Shown here one piece after another: positions 23,949-32,079 of a stretch of 64,000 nt of DNA; position 1 is the first letter of the stretch; the number at the start of each line of letters is the position of its first letter. Source of the stretch: Antarcticimicrobium sediminis. Lineage in GTDB: Bacteria > Pseudomonadota > Alphaproteobacteria > Rhodobacterales > Rhodobacteraceae. The notes beneath the pieces are model-generated. The model made no database searches, was not told the origin of the DNA, and saw nothing but the letters and a program-made list of their open reading frames with translations. Where the stretch lies: contig NZ_SMFP01000014.1 of NCBI RefSeq assembly GCF_004348975.1, positions 1-64,000 of the forward strand, read 5' to 3'. The position numbers and the translations under genes are program-made.

Positions 23949-25916
23949 ATGATTACAGAACTCGGTCACTTCGCCCTCGTGCTCGCCTTTATGGCAGCGA
24001 TTGTTCAAATGGTCGTTCCCATGGTGGGCGCCCAGAAACGCTGGTCCAGTTGGATGTCGGTGGCAGAACCTGCCGCGACGTTGCAATTGCTGATGACCGG
24101 CTTTGCCTTTGCGGCGCTGATGCATGCCTTTGTCACCTCGGATTTTTCCTTGCGGGTGGTGACGATGAACAGCCATTCGGCCAAGCCGATGCTATACAAG
24201 ATCAGCGGGCTTTGGGGCAACCACGAGGGGTCCATGCTGCTCTGGGTGCTGATCGTGTCGCTGTTCGGCGCGATGGCGGCCTGGTTTGGCGGCAATTTGC
24301 CGCCGACGCTGCGCGCGCGGGTGTTGTCGGTGCAGGCGGCGATCGGCGTCGCGTTCTATGGCTTTATCCTGTTCACCTCGAACCCGTTTTTGCGCCTCGC
24401 GGTGCCGCCCTTTGACGGTGAGGATCTGAACCCGCTGTTGCAGGATCCGGGTTTGGCCTTTCACCCGCCGTTTCTGTACCTTGGCTATGTCGGGCTGAGC
24501 ATGTCGTTCAGCTTTGCCGTCGCCGCCCTGATCGAGGGCCGGGTGGATGCCGCTTGGGCGCGCTGGGTGCGGCCCTGGACGCTGGCGGCCTGGATCTTCC
24601 TGACCATTGGCATCGCGCTGGGATCGTGGTGGGCCTATTACGAATTGGGCTGGGGCGGGTTCTGGTTTTGGGATCCGGTCGAGAACGCCAGTTTCATGCC
24701 CTGGTTGCTGGCTGCGGCGCTGTTGCATTCGGCCATCGTGGTGGAAAAGCGCGAGGCGCTGAAAAGCTGGACCATCCTGTTGGCGATCTTGGCCTTTGGC
24801 TTTTCGCTGATCGGGACATTCATCGTCCGCTCTGGCCTGCTGACCTCGGTTCATGCCTTTGCCACCGACCCCGAGCGGGGGGTGTTCATCCTGATCATTC
24901 TGGCGGTCTTTACCGGCGGCGCACTGGTGCTGTTTGCCGCACGGGCCAGCGTGATGGAGGCGCGTGGCGTCTTCAGCATGGTCAGTCGCGAAAGCGCGCT
25001 GGTGGTCAACAATATCCTGCTGGCGGTGTCGAGCTTTGTCGTGTTCTTCGGAACGCTGTGGCCGATCGTGGCCGAGATGGCATTTGATCGCAAACTCAGC
25101 GTCGGACCGCCCTTCTTTAACTCGGCCTTCACACCCTTCATGGTGGTGTTGGGGTTGGTCCTGCCGATCGGCGCGATGCTGCCATGGAAGCGGGCGCGGC
25201 TGGGGCGGGTCATCTGGTCGCTGCGCTATGCCTTTGCGCTGGCGGTGGCCTTGGCTTTGTTGGTCTGGGCGATGCAAACCGGGCGCAGTGCGCTGGGGCC
25301 GGTGGGCGTGTTCCTGGGGACTTGGGTCGTGTCCGGGTCCGCGTTGGATCTGTGGACGCGGACCGGCCGATCTGGTGGACGCCTGAAGCGGCTTGTGCGG
25401 TTGCCACGCGCCGATTGGGGCAAATCAGCGGCCCATGCCGGTCTTGGCATCACCATCTTTGCGATTGCCGGGCTGACGGCCTGGGAGCAGGAGGACATTC
25501 GTGTTGTCCAGCTTGATGAGCCATTCACGGTGGGGGCGTATGAGCTGACCCTGACCGGGGTCGAGCAGCTGCGCGGGCCCAATTACTTCACGACCATGGG
25601 CACGGTGGTCTTGGCGCGCGATGGGAAGGTTCTGACGCAGTTGCATCCGGAAAAGCGGGTCTATCCGGTGGCGCAGATGCCGACGACCGAGGCGGCCATC
25701 GACAACGGGGTGACCCGCGATGTCTATGTGGTGATCGGGGATCAGCAGGATAATGGCGGCTGGACCGTGCGCACCTATATCAAGCCCTTTGCCAACTGGG
25801 TCTGGGGTGGTGCGTTGCTGATGGCCCTGGGCGGGCTGTTGAGCCTGAGCGATCGGCGCTTTCGCGTGGCCGCTGGCGCGCGCAAGTCTGTCCAGCAGAC
25901 GGTGCCGGCAGAATGA
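23949..25916 (+). CDS. ccmF: Heme lyase CcmF
   Basis: Membrane subunit that joins heme from CcmE to apocytochrome c, with CcmH. The 655 residues are the usual length with many membrane helices. The heme-handling WWD domain lies around residue 226 (LGSWWAYYELGWGG, FWFWDPVEN). The family segments WGNHEGS, LLQDPGLAFHPP and FSLIGTFIVRSG are intact. The stop overlaps ccmH by 4 nt (ATGA). Confidence 0.96.
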   Translation: MITELGHFALVLAFMAAIVQMVVPMVGAQKRWSSWMSVAEPAATLQLLMTGFAFAALMHAFVTSDFSLRVVTMNSHSAKPMLYKISGLWGNHEGSMLLWVLIVSLFGAMAAWFGGNLPPTLRARVLSVQAAIGVAFYGFILFTSNPFLRLAVPPFDGEDLNPLLQDPGLAFHPPFLYLGYVGLSMSFSFAVAALIEGRVDAAWARWVRPWTLAAWIFLTIGIALGSWWAYYELGWGGFWFWDPVENASFMPWLLAAALLHSAIVVEKREALKSWTILLAILAFGFSLIGTFIVRSGLLTSVHAFATDPERGVFILIILAVFTGGALVLFAARASVMEARGVFSMVSRESALVVNNILLAVSSFVVFFGTLWPIVAEMAFDRKLSVGPPFFNSAFTPFMVVLGLVLPIGAMLPWKRARLGRVIWSLRYAFALAVALALLVWAMQTGRSALGPVGVFLGTWVVSGSALDLWTRTGRSGGRLKRLVRLPRADWGKSAAHAGLGITIFAIAGLTAWEQEDIRVVQLDEPFTVGAYELTLTGVEQLRGPNYFTTMGTVVLARDGKVLTQLHPEKRVYPVAQMPTTEAAIDNGVTRDVYVVIGDQQDNGGWTVRTYIKPFANWVWGGALLMALGGLLSLSDRRFRVAAGARKSVQQTVPAE

Positions 25917-26389
25917 GGCGCGTCGCAGACCTGTTTCGCGGCGCGCTTCTGGTGCTGGTCCTGATGCTCTCGGGGCCCGTGGGCGCGGTGCAACCGGATG
26001 AAATTCTGGCCGATCCGGCGATGGAAGCGCGGGCGCGCGAGATCAGCAAGGATCTGCGCTGTCTGGTGTGCCGAAACGAGAATATCGACGAATCCAACGC
26101 CGAACTGGCCCGCGATCTGCGCATTCTGGTGCGCGAACGGCTGGTGGCGGGCGACAGCAACACCGAAACCGTCGCCTTTATCGTCGATCGCTATGGCGAA
26201 TATGTGCTGCTGCGCCCGACCACGATCGGGGCGAACTGGCTGCTTTGGGCGGCGGGTCCGCTGATGCTGGTGATGGCGCTGGTGATGGCGTGGTTCTATC
26301 TGCGCGGCCGATCCAGCGCGGCGCGGCCACAGGAAAGCGCCCTGACTAAGGACGAACAGGAGCGCCTGCGCCATATCCTTGAGGAGTGA
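25913..26389 (+). CDS. ccmH: Cytochrome c-type biogenesis protein CcmH
   Basis: Thiol-reducing and holding subunit for apocytochrome c (CcmH/CycL/NrfF family). The 158 residues have a signal peptide (about residues 1-25), the LRCLVC motif with Cys50 and Cys53, and one C-terminal membrane helix (about residues 108-126). It lacks the TPR part present in E. coli CcmH, as usual when a separate CcmI exists; ccmI is not in this window. Confidence 0.95.
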   Translation: MRRVADLFRGALLVLVLMLSGPVGAVQPDEILADPAMEARAREISKDLRCLVCRNENIDESNAELARDLRILVRERLVAGDSNTETVAFIVDRYGEYVLLRPTTIGANWLLWAAGPLMLVMALVMAWFYLRGRSSAARPQESALTKDEQERLRHILEE

Positions 26390-26480
26390 CGCCTAGTCGC
26401 CCTTTCCCTCGGTTCTGGCCTGCGCCACTGTCACCGCGACAGGGCGGCTAAGCCAGACAAAGCCAACGGGAGACAGGGCC

Positions 26481-27254
26481 ATGGACTATCAGACCATCAC
26501 GCTTGCGATCGAGGACGGGCTTGCCGTTCTGACGTTGAACCGGCCCGACAAGATGAACGCGATGTCGCGGCAGATGCGCGCCGAGATCACCCATGCGATG
26601 GGGCAAGTGGCGCAGCAGGCGCGGGCCGTGGTGCTGACCGGCGCCGGGACGGCCTTTTGCTCCGGGCAGGATCTGGGCGATGCTGGCGGCGGTGCCCCGG
26701 ATCTGGAGCGCGTCTTGCGCGATGAATATGGTCCGATGCTGCGGGCGATCAATGACTGCCCGGTGCCGACCTTGGCGGCGGTCAATGGTCCGGCGGCCGG
26801 GGCGGGGGCAAGCCTGGCGCTGGCGACGGATGTGGTGATCGCCTCCGAGCGCGCGTATTTCCTGCAGGCCTTCACCCGGATCGGGTTGATCCCGGATGCC
26901 GGTGGAACATGGGTCCTGCCCCGGCAAATGGGTCTGGCCAAGGCGATGGGGGCGGCGCTGTTTGCCGACCGCATCCCGGCGCGACAGGCCGAGGCTTGGG
27001 GCATGATCTGGGAAGCGGTGCCAGAGGAGGATTTCGACGCCCATTGGCGCAAGCGCGCGACCTATCTGGCCGAGGGGCCTACGGTGGCCTTCGGGGCGGT
27101 GAAAACGGCGCTGCGCGGCAGTTTCGACCAGAGCCTGGAGGATCAGCTCGCGATCGAGGCGCATCTTCAGGGTAAATGCGGGCGCACTCGCGATTTCCAG
27201 GAGGGGGTTGTGGCCTTTTCCGAAAAGCGCGTGGCAAAGTTCGAAGGGCGCTGA
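26481..27254 (+). CDS. Enoyl-CoA hydratase/isomerase family protein, PaaG-like
   Basis: A 257-residue crotonase-fold protein. Oxyanion-hole segments are GAGTAFCSGQDL (about residues 54-65) and NGPAAGAGASLALATD. IGLIPDAGGTW and the C-terminal GRTRDFQEGVVAFSEKR closely resemble PaaG, the ring 1,2-epoxyphenylacetyl-CoA isomerase of phenylacetate catabolism. Other crotonases share the fold, so the substrate is inferred. The other paa genes are absent from the window. It lies 91 nt after ccmH on the same strand. Confidence 0.87.
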   Translation: MDYQTITLAIEDGLAVLTLNRPDKMNAMSRQMRAEITHAMGQVAQQARAVVLTGAGTAFCSGQDLGDAGGGAPDLERVLRDEYGPMLRAINDCPVPTLAAVNGPAAGAGASLALATDVVIASERAYFLQAFTRIGLIPDAGGTWVLPRQMGLAKAMGAALFADRIPARQAEAWGMIWEAVPEEDFDAHWRKRATYLAEGPTVAFGAVKTALRGSFDQSLEDQLAIEAHLQGKCGRTRDFQEGVVAFSEKRVAKFEGR

Positions 27255-27264
27255 GTGGCGCTCA

Positions 27265-27300
27265 GGTTTGAAACCGGGTTTGAAGCCGGGTTTGAAACTG
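27265..27300 (+). repeat. Three 12-bp tandem repeats before the protease gene
   Basis: GGTTTGAAACCG (27265-27276), GGTTTGAAGCCG (27277-27288) and GGTTTGAAACTG (27289-27300) lie 10 nt after the PaaG-like stop. A TTGACA hexamer follows at about 27312. The core GGTTTGA is the same as in the array near tRNA-Ile2. Confidence 0.8.
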
Positions 27301-27346
27301 TGCGAAAATCGTTGACAGATCCGGACATTGCGCATGCCATAGGGGC

Positions 27347-28906
27347 ATGACAGATCTGACTGCCAGCCCCGTCGTCGCGGCGCTGGAGCATTTGACCGGC
27401 CGATGCCGCGGCGAGGTGACATGGATCACCGGTGCCCGAATCGGCCTGTGGCTGACCGGAGACGGTCGACTTGTCCCCACCGGAGAGGAAAACACCCCGC
27501 CGACGGGCGCGATGCCCGCCGCGCAATTGGCACGCAGCGGGGCAGAGTTTGATATCGAGGCCCCCGACGAGGCGCGATTGTGGGTCAATGGCGTGGCGGT
27601 TCAACAGGTGCGGTTGCGCACCGGCGATGTGATCGAGTTTGGTGAGACCGGGCCGATCGTGCGCATTCGGGTCTATGACAAGCAACACCGGCCCAACCTG
27701 TCTTTGGGCGAAATCATGGGCGATACGTTTTCTTATCTGCGCGCCAGCCGCCGCCCGTTGGCGGCGCGGGCGGCGCATGCTTCGGGTGATCTGACCCGGC
27801 GGTTGCTGCGCGAGACGACAGTGCTGTTTCGGGGGGCGGTGCTGATGATTCTGGCACTGCTCAGCGTCGCGGTGGTGCTGCAGTATCGGACCGACAAGCG
27901 CCTGCGGGCCGAGATCGAGAGCGGCGGTCTTCAGGTCGAGGCGATCTCGGCCGAAATGGCCCAAGCCCGGCGTGACGTGATCCGACAGGGGGATCTCAAT
28001 GCTCTGCGCGCCGATCTGCAAAACCGGTTGGGCCGCACCACTGCGCGGCTGGAGACGCTGGAGGCGCGCTCGGAAGCGGCCCGCCGGGTGATCGGTGCGG
28101 CGCGCCCGGCGGTGGCCTTTCTTCAGGGCGGCTACGGGCTGCGCGACATCAGCAGCGGGCGGATGCTGCGTCATGTGGTGAACGCGGACGGGGTGGCGTT
28201 GCTGCAGCCCAGCGGCCAACCGGTCCTGTCGCTGACGGGAGAAGGACGGGTGGCGGAAGTACAGGTCAGTGGCACCGGCTTCGTGCTGCGCGATCCCCCC
28301 TTGCTGGTGACCAACCGGCACGTGGCCCGGCCTTGGGACGATGCGCCGGGGCTGCGTTTGGGCGGGGCCGCGCTGGAACCGGTGATGATCCGCTTTATCG
28401 CCTATTTTCCGGGACGAGTTGATCCGGTGGCGCTGCGTCTTTTGCTGGTGAGCGAGACCCGTGATCTGGCCCTGCTGGAACCCGAGAGCGACGAGACGTT
28501 GCCCCCCGGTCTGCCGTTGGCGCCTGAGCCGCCAGCCCCGGGCGACGGGGTGATCGTGATGGGGTATCCCACAGGCTTGATGTCGTTGTTGGCGCAATCA
28601 GGCGCAGACTTCGTGGCGGAGTTGCAGGCGAGCGGGGATACTGATTTCTGGCGGGTCGCCGCGAAACTGGCCGAGGCCGGGTTGATTTCGCCCCTGGCCA
28701 GTCGCGGCATTGTCGGACAGGCCACCGATGCCGCGGTGGTCTATGACGCCGAGACAACCCACGGCGGCAGCGGTGGGCCGGTTCTGACGCTGGAGGGGGC
28801 GGTGACCGCGGTCAATACCGCGATCATGCCGGAATTCGGCGGCTCCAATCTGGGCGTCCCGGCGCGCCATATCCGGGATCTGATCGCCGCCCCGTCGGGG
28901 GACTAG
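27347..28906 (+). CDS. Membrane-anchored trypsin-like serine protease with FHA-like N-terminus
   Basis: A 519-residue protein with an unusual order of parts. Residues about 25-110 resemble an FHA-type beta sandwich ([19 protein letters not shown]). One membrane helix lies at about 162-179, and a coiled coil at about 185-250. A trypsin/HtrA-like domain runs from about 300, with the triad His325 (NRHVA), Asp373 (RDLALL) and Ser475 (GGSGGPV). The FHA-like part would be cytoplasmic and the protease periplasmic, which suggests signalling across the membrane. No PDZ domain is seen. It converges with rsmA. Substrate unknown. Confidence 0.78.
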   Translation: MTDLTASPVVAALEHLTGRCRGEVTWITGARIGLWLTGDGRLVPTGEENTPPTGAMPAAQLARSGAEFDIEAPDEARLWVNGVAVQQVRLRTGDVIEFGETGPIVRIRVYDKQHRPNLSLGEIMGDTFSYLRASRRPLAARAAHASGDLTRRLLRETTVLFRGAVLMILALLSVAVVLQYRTDKRLRAEIESGGLQVEAISAEMAQARRDVIRQGDLNALRADLQNRLGRTTARLETLEARSEAARRVIGAARPAVAFLQGGYGLRDISSGRMLRHVVNADGVALLQPSGQPVLSLTGEGRVAEVQVSGTGFVLRDPPLLVTNRHVARPWDDAPGLRLGGAALEPVMIRFIAYFPGRVDPVALRLLLVSETRDLALLEPESDETLPPGLPLAPEPPAPGDGVIVMGYPTGLMSLLAQSGADFVAELQASGDTDFWRVAAKLAEAGLISPLASRGIVGQATDAAVVYDAETTHGGSGGPVLTLEGAVTAVNTAIMPEFGGSNLGVPARHIRDLIAAPSGD

Positions 28907-29742
28907 GCCTTTAGCGCGCGCGCCAGCGCGCAGAACCTCTCAAGGCTGACCTGTTCGGCCCGTTCCGTGGGGGGGATGCCAGCGGCCTCGAGGACCTCTT
29001 CGATATTCGGGGCCAGCCCCTTGAGCGCGGCACGCAGCATCTTGCGACGCTGGTTGAACGCGGTGGCCACCACATGCGAAAGTACCGCCGCATCCGCCGG
29101 ATAGCGCGGGGCCGGCAGGGCTTCCAGATGTACCACCGCGCTCGAAACTTTGGGCGGCGGGGTAAAGGCCTCGGGCGGCAGGCTCATCACGATGCGCGCG
29201 GTGCTGCGCCACTGCGCAAGGATCGCAAGGCGGCCATAGGCCTTGGAGCCGGGCTGCGCGACGATCCGCTCGGCCACTTCGCGCTGAAACATCAGCGTCA
29301 GGCTTTGCCAGTACGGTGGCCATTCTGCCGGGGTCAGCCAGCGCACCAGCAATTCGGTGCCGATGTTATATGGCAGGTTGGCCGCCACCCGGATCGGCGG
29401 CGTGAGATGCGCCAGCGGGTCGATTTCCAGCGCGTCACCGGTGAGGATCTGCAACCGGCCCGGATAGGCCGCCGCGATCTCTTCCAGCGCGGGCAGACAG
29501 CGGGCATCCTTTTCGATTACCAGCACCCGGCGTGCCCCCTCGGCCAACAACCCACGGGTCAGCCCGCCTGGGCCGGGGCCGATTTCGAGCACGTCACATT
29601 GCGACAGATCGCCGGCCTGACGGGCGATCTTGGCGGTGAGGTTGAGATCCAACAGGAAATTCTGCCCCAGTGCCTTGCGCGCCGAAAGCTGGTGGTTGGC
29701 GATCACGTCACGCAGCGGCGGCAGGGTATCGATGACGCTCAT
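28903..29742 (-). CDS. rsmA: 16S rRNA dimethyladenosine transferase
   Basis: KsgA; dimethylates A1518 and A1519 of 16S rRNA in late 30S assembly. The 279 residues contain the N-terminal [14 protein letters not shown] motif [15 protein letters not shown] and the catalytic NLPYNI. It lies downstream of pdxA on the same strand, the usual end of the pdxA-ksgA pair, but a 109-nt gap with an inverted repeat separates them. Its 3' end overlaps the protease gene end by 4 nt on the opposite strand. Confidence 0.96.
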   Translation of the reverse strand: MSVIDTLPPLRDVIANHQLSARKALGQNFLLDLNLTAKIARQAGDLSQCDVLEIGPGPGGLTRGLLAEGARRVLVIEKDARCLPALEEIAAAYPGRLQILTGDALEIDPLAHLTPPIRVAANLPYNIGTELLVRWLTPAEWPPYWQSLTLMFQREVAERIVAQPGSKAYGRLAILAQWRSTARIVMSLPPEAFTPPPKVSSAVVHLEALPAPRYPADAAVLSHVVATAFNQRRKMLRAALKGLAPNIEEVLEAAGIPPTERAEQVSLERFCALARALKA

Positions 29743-29758
29743 TGCTTCCTTTCACCGC

Positions 29759-29830
29759 AAATATCCCCGCCGGAGGCCTGAAATCCACTGCTCCGGGAGT
29801 TGGGTTTTCCGCCTCCGGCGGGAGTATTTT
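29759..29830. repeat. Inverted intergenic repeat between pdxA and rsmA
   Basis: Left arm 29759-29777 (ending ccgccggaggc) and right arm 29812-29830 (starting cctccggcggg) pair over about 19 bp with two mismatches. The right part continues AGTATTTTCGGCCAGAAAA, a pattern found scattered between genes in Rhodobacteraceae; a shorter relative (agtattggccaaaac) occurs at 57268-57282 after recA. Confidence 0.7.
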
Positions 29831-29851
29831 CGGCCAGAAAACATCCGCAGG

Positions 29852-30817
29852 TCATGGAACTGTCGCCATTGTCTGGGCCAGTTTCAGGGCCGCGATCAGG
29901 CTGGTGGGGGTGGCGATGCCCTGGCCTGCGATATCGAAGGCGGTGCCGTGATCGGGCGAGGTGCGGATGAACGGCAACCCCAGCGTGACGTTGACGCCAC
30001 GGTCGAAATCCAGCGTCTTGATCGGGATCAAGGCCTGATCGTGATACATGCAGATCGCGGCGTCATAGCGGGCGCGGGCGGCGGCGTGGAACATGGTGTC
30101 GGCCGGGTGCGGACCGGTCAGGGTAAAGCTGTCCTGTGGAATCTGTTCCAGCAACGGGGCGATCCAGTCGATTTCTTCCCGACCCATGACGCCGCCTTCA
30201 CCGGCGTGGGGGTTGAGGCCCGCCACGGCGAGTCGCGGGTGCGCGATCCCGAGCTGCGTGCGCAGGCTTCTGGCGGTAATCTCGATGGTCTCACGCAGAA
30301 GGTCGGGGGTGAGGCGGTGCGGCACCTCGGCCAGCGCGATATGAATGGTGGTGGGCACCACGCGCAGGGTGTCGCTCGCCAACATCATCACCACCCGCTC
30401 CACCCCGCCAAGGACAGCAAGAAATTCGGTATGGCCGGGATAGGCGAACCTGGCACCGTCGATCAGCGCCTTCTTGTGGATCGGCGCGGTGCAGACGGCC
30501 GAGGTTTGGCCGGACTGGGTGAGCGCCACCGCGCGTTCGATCACGGTGATCACACCGCGCGCATTTGCCGGATCAGGCCGTCCGGGCGTGTTCACGGCGG
30601 CGAACGGGTGCGACAGCACCGGGAGCGCGGTGGCGCAGACGCTGGCGGCCTGCGCGGGATCGTCGAGTTCGACGATCGGCGTGCCGGCGGGCAGGTGGCG
30701 CGGATCGCCGATCCACACGAACGGGCAGTCGGCGCGCAGGATGTCCCAAGCGCGCGCGGCGATTTCCGGGCCGATCCCGGCAGGTTCGCCGCAGCTGAGC
30801 GCGATGGGGCGGGTCAT
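29852..30817 (-). CDS. pdxA: 4-hydroxythreonine-4-phosphate dehydrogenase
   Basis: NAD-dependent step of pyridoxal phosphate synthesis. The 321 residues match the family; SCGEPAGIGPEI opens the protein, and HTEFLA, NPHAGEGG and the C-terminal MYHDQALIP contain metal- and substrate-binding His residues. Its ATG overlaps the surA stop by 4 nt (ATGA), so surA and pdxA are translationally coupled as in many proteobacteria. Confidence 0.96.
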   Translation of the reverse strand: MTRPIALSCGEPAGIGPEIAARAWDILRADCPFVWIGDPRHLPAGTPIVELDDPAQAASVCATALPVLSHPFAAVNTPGRPDPANARGVITVIERAVALTQSGQTSAVCTAPIHKKALIDGARFAYPGHTEFLAVLGGVERVVMMLASDTLRVVPTTIHIALAEVPHRLTPDLLRETIEITARSLRTQLGIAHPRLAVAGLNPHAGEGGVMGREEIDWIAPLLEQIPQDSFTLTGPHPADTMFHAAARARYDAAICMYHDQALIPIKTLDFDRGVNVTLGLPFIRTSPDHGTAFDIAGQGIATPTSLIAALKLAQTMATVP

Positions 30818-32079
30818 TTCTCGACGATCAGGGCGTCGGCGCGAAGTTGCTCCAGATGGCTGGTGGCAAAGCTTTGCAGACGCTGTTCGATCAGGGCGTT
30901 GGCGATCTGGTCGCGGCTGGCTTCGGCCACCGAATCGGCGGTGCGGCCACAGAGCATGAGCAGCACAAGCGTTTGCCCGTTGTTGCGGGTCAGCGCGGTG
31001 GAGATCTCGTCGGTGTCGAGCTTTGCCAGTTCCAACGCGACGTCGCGGGGAATTTCGCGTGGCGCCTGTGTCTTGCGCTCCAGCACCTCGGGTGGCTGGT
31101 CCTTGGCGATGCCATAGAGATCGTCGCAGGTGTCGATTTGATCGGAGATCGCGCGCGCCTTGGTCAGGGCCTCGGCCGAGCGACCACCGGGTATCATGTA
31201 GCTGGCATAGTCAAGTGCGGCGTAGCGCGGTTCGCCCACCCCGGTTTCGCGGATGCCACGCATCTGGAACAGGGCGACGGCATTGGGCAGGGTCAGCGGC
31301 GCGGTAATCTCGCCTTTTTGCAGGCCCAGGATCACCGGTTGCAGCGGCGCAGGCAGGCGCGAGAGCGGCATCCAGCTGAGCCGGCCCCCCTGGGTGCGGC
31401 TGTCGGAGGCGGAGTATTGGGTCGCGGCGGCGGAAAACGCGTCATAGCCATTGACCTGAGCGATCTGCTCGGCCAGTCCGCCGACTTGGGCTGCGGTCTG
31501 CGGTGTCACCGGGATGATCACCTCGGACAGCAAGACCTGAATGCCGCTCGAGGCGCTGCCACGGCTCATGGCACGGTCGATCTCGGCATCGGACGGCCGA
31601 GCGCGTGCGCCGAATCGGGCGGCGATATAGTCGCGCCACAGCAGGTTCATCTTGACGAAATCGCGCAGCGATTGGCGCGACACGCCACCCTCGGCCAGGG
31701 CCTGGAGGACCTCATCTGTGCTCAGTTTGGTGCGCGCGGCGAATTCGTCGATGCCAGCCTTGATCTGTTCCGGGGTGAGCTCGATATCGACGGCCTTGGC
31801 GGCTTGTTGTTTCAGCCGATCCTCGATCAGTGCCGTGCGGGCCAGTTCGCCATGATTGCCCGGAGCGTTGAGCAGGCGCAGAAGCTGGGCGCGCTGTTCC
31901 AACTCGTACCGGGTGATGGCGTCACCGTTTACGGTGATGACCGGCGAGAACAGCCCTTGGGCAAGGCCGGGACGAGGAGACGTCGCAATCAGGATCAGCC
32001 CGAGCATTGCCAGCAGGCCGGTTGCGGCGCGCGTGTGCCGGTTCATGATATGTCGCAGGGGGGTCAGGATTTTCCGCAT
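30814..32079 (-). CDS. surA: Periplasmic peptidyl-prolyl isomerase SurA
   Basis: Outer-membrane protein chaperone. The 421-residue product starts MRKIL and has a signal peptide ending near PGLAQ. A SurA_N helical domain follows (VITVNGDAITRYELEQRA), then one parvulin-like domain (IQVLLSEVIIPV, YSASDSRTQGGRLSWM) and a C-terminal helix. Two starts are plausible: 32079, with an AGG-containing site and a 16-nt overlap with lptD, or 32046. It sits between lptD and pdxA in one long operon; its LptD client is encoded next door. Confidence 0.9.
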   Translation of the reverse strand: MRKILTPLRHIMNRHTRAATGLLAMLGLILIATSPRPGLAQGLFSPVITVNGDAITRYELEQRAQLLRLLNAPGNHGELARTALIEDRLKQQAAKAVDIELTPEQIKAGIDEFAARTKLSTDEVLQALAEGGVSRQSLRDFVKMNLLWRDYIAARFGARARPSDAEIDRAMSRGSASSGIQVLLSEVIIPVTPQTAAQVGGLAEQIAQVNGYDAFSAAATQYSASDSRTQGGRLSWMPLSRLPAPLQPVILGLQKGEITAPLTLPNAVALFQMRGIRETGVGEPRYAALDYASYMIPGGRSAEALTKARAISDQIDTCDDLYGIAKDQPPEVLERKTQAPREIPRDVALELAKLDTDEISTALTRNNGQTLVLLMLCGRTADSVAEASRDQIANALIEQRLQSFATSHLEQLRADALIVEK

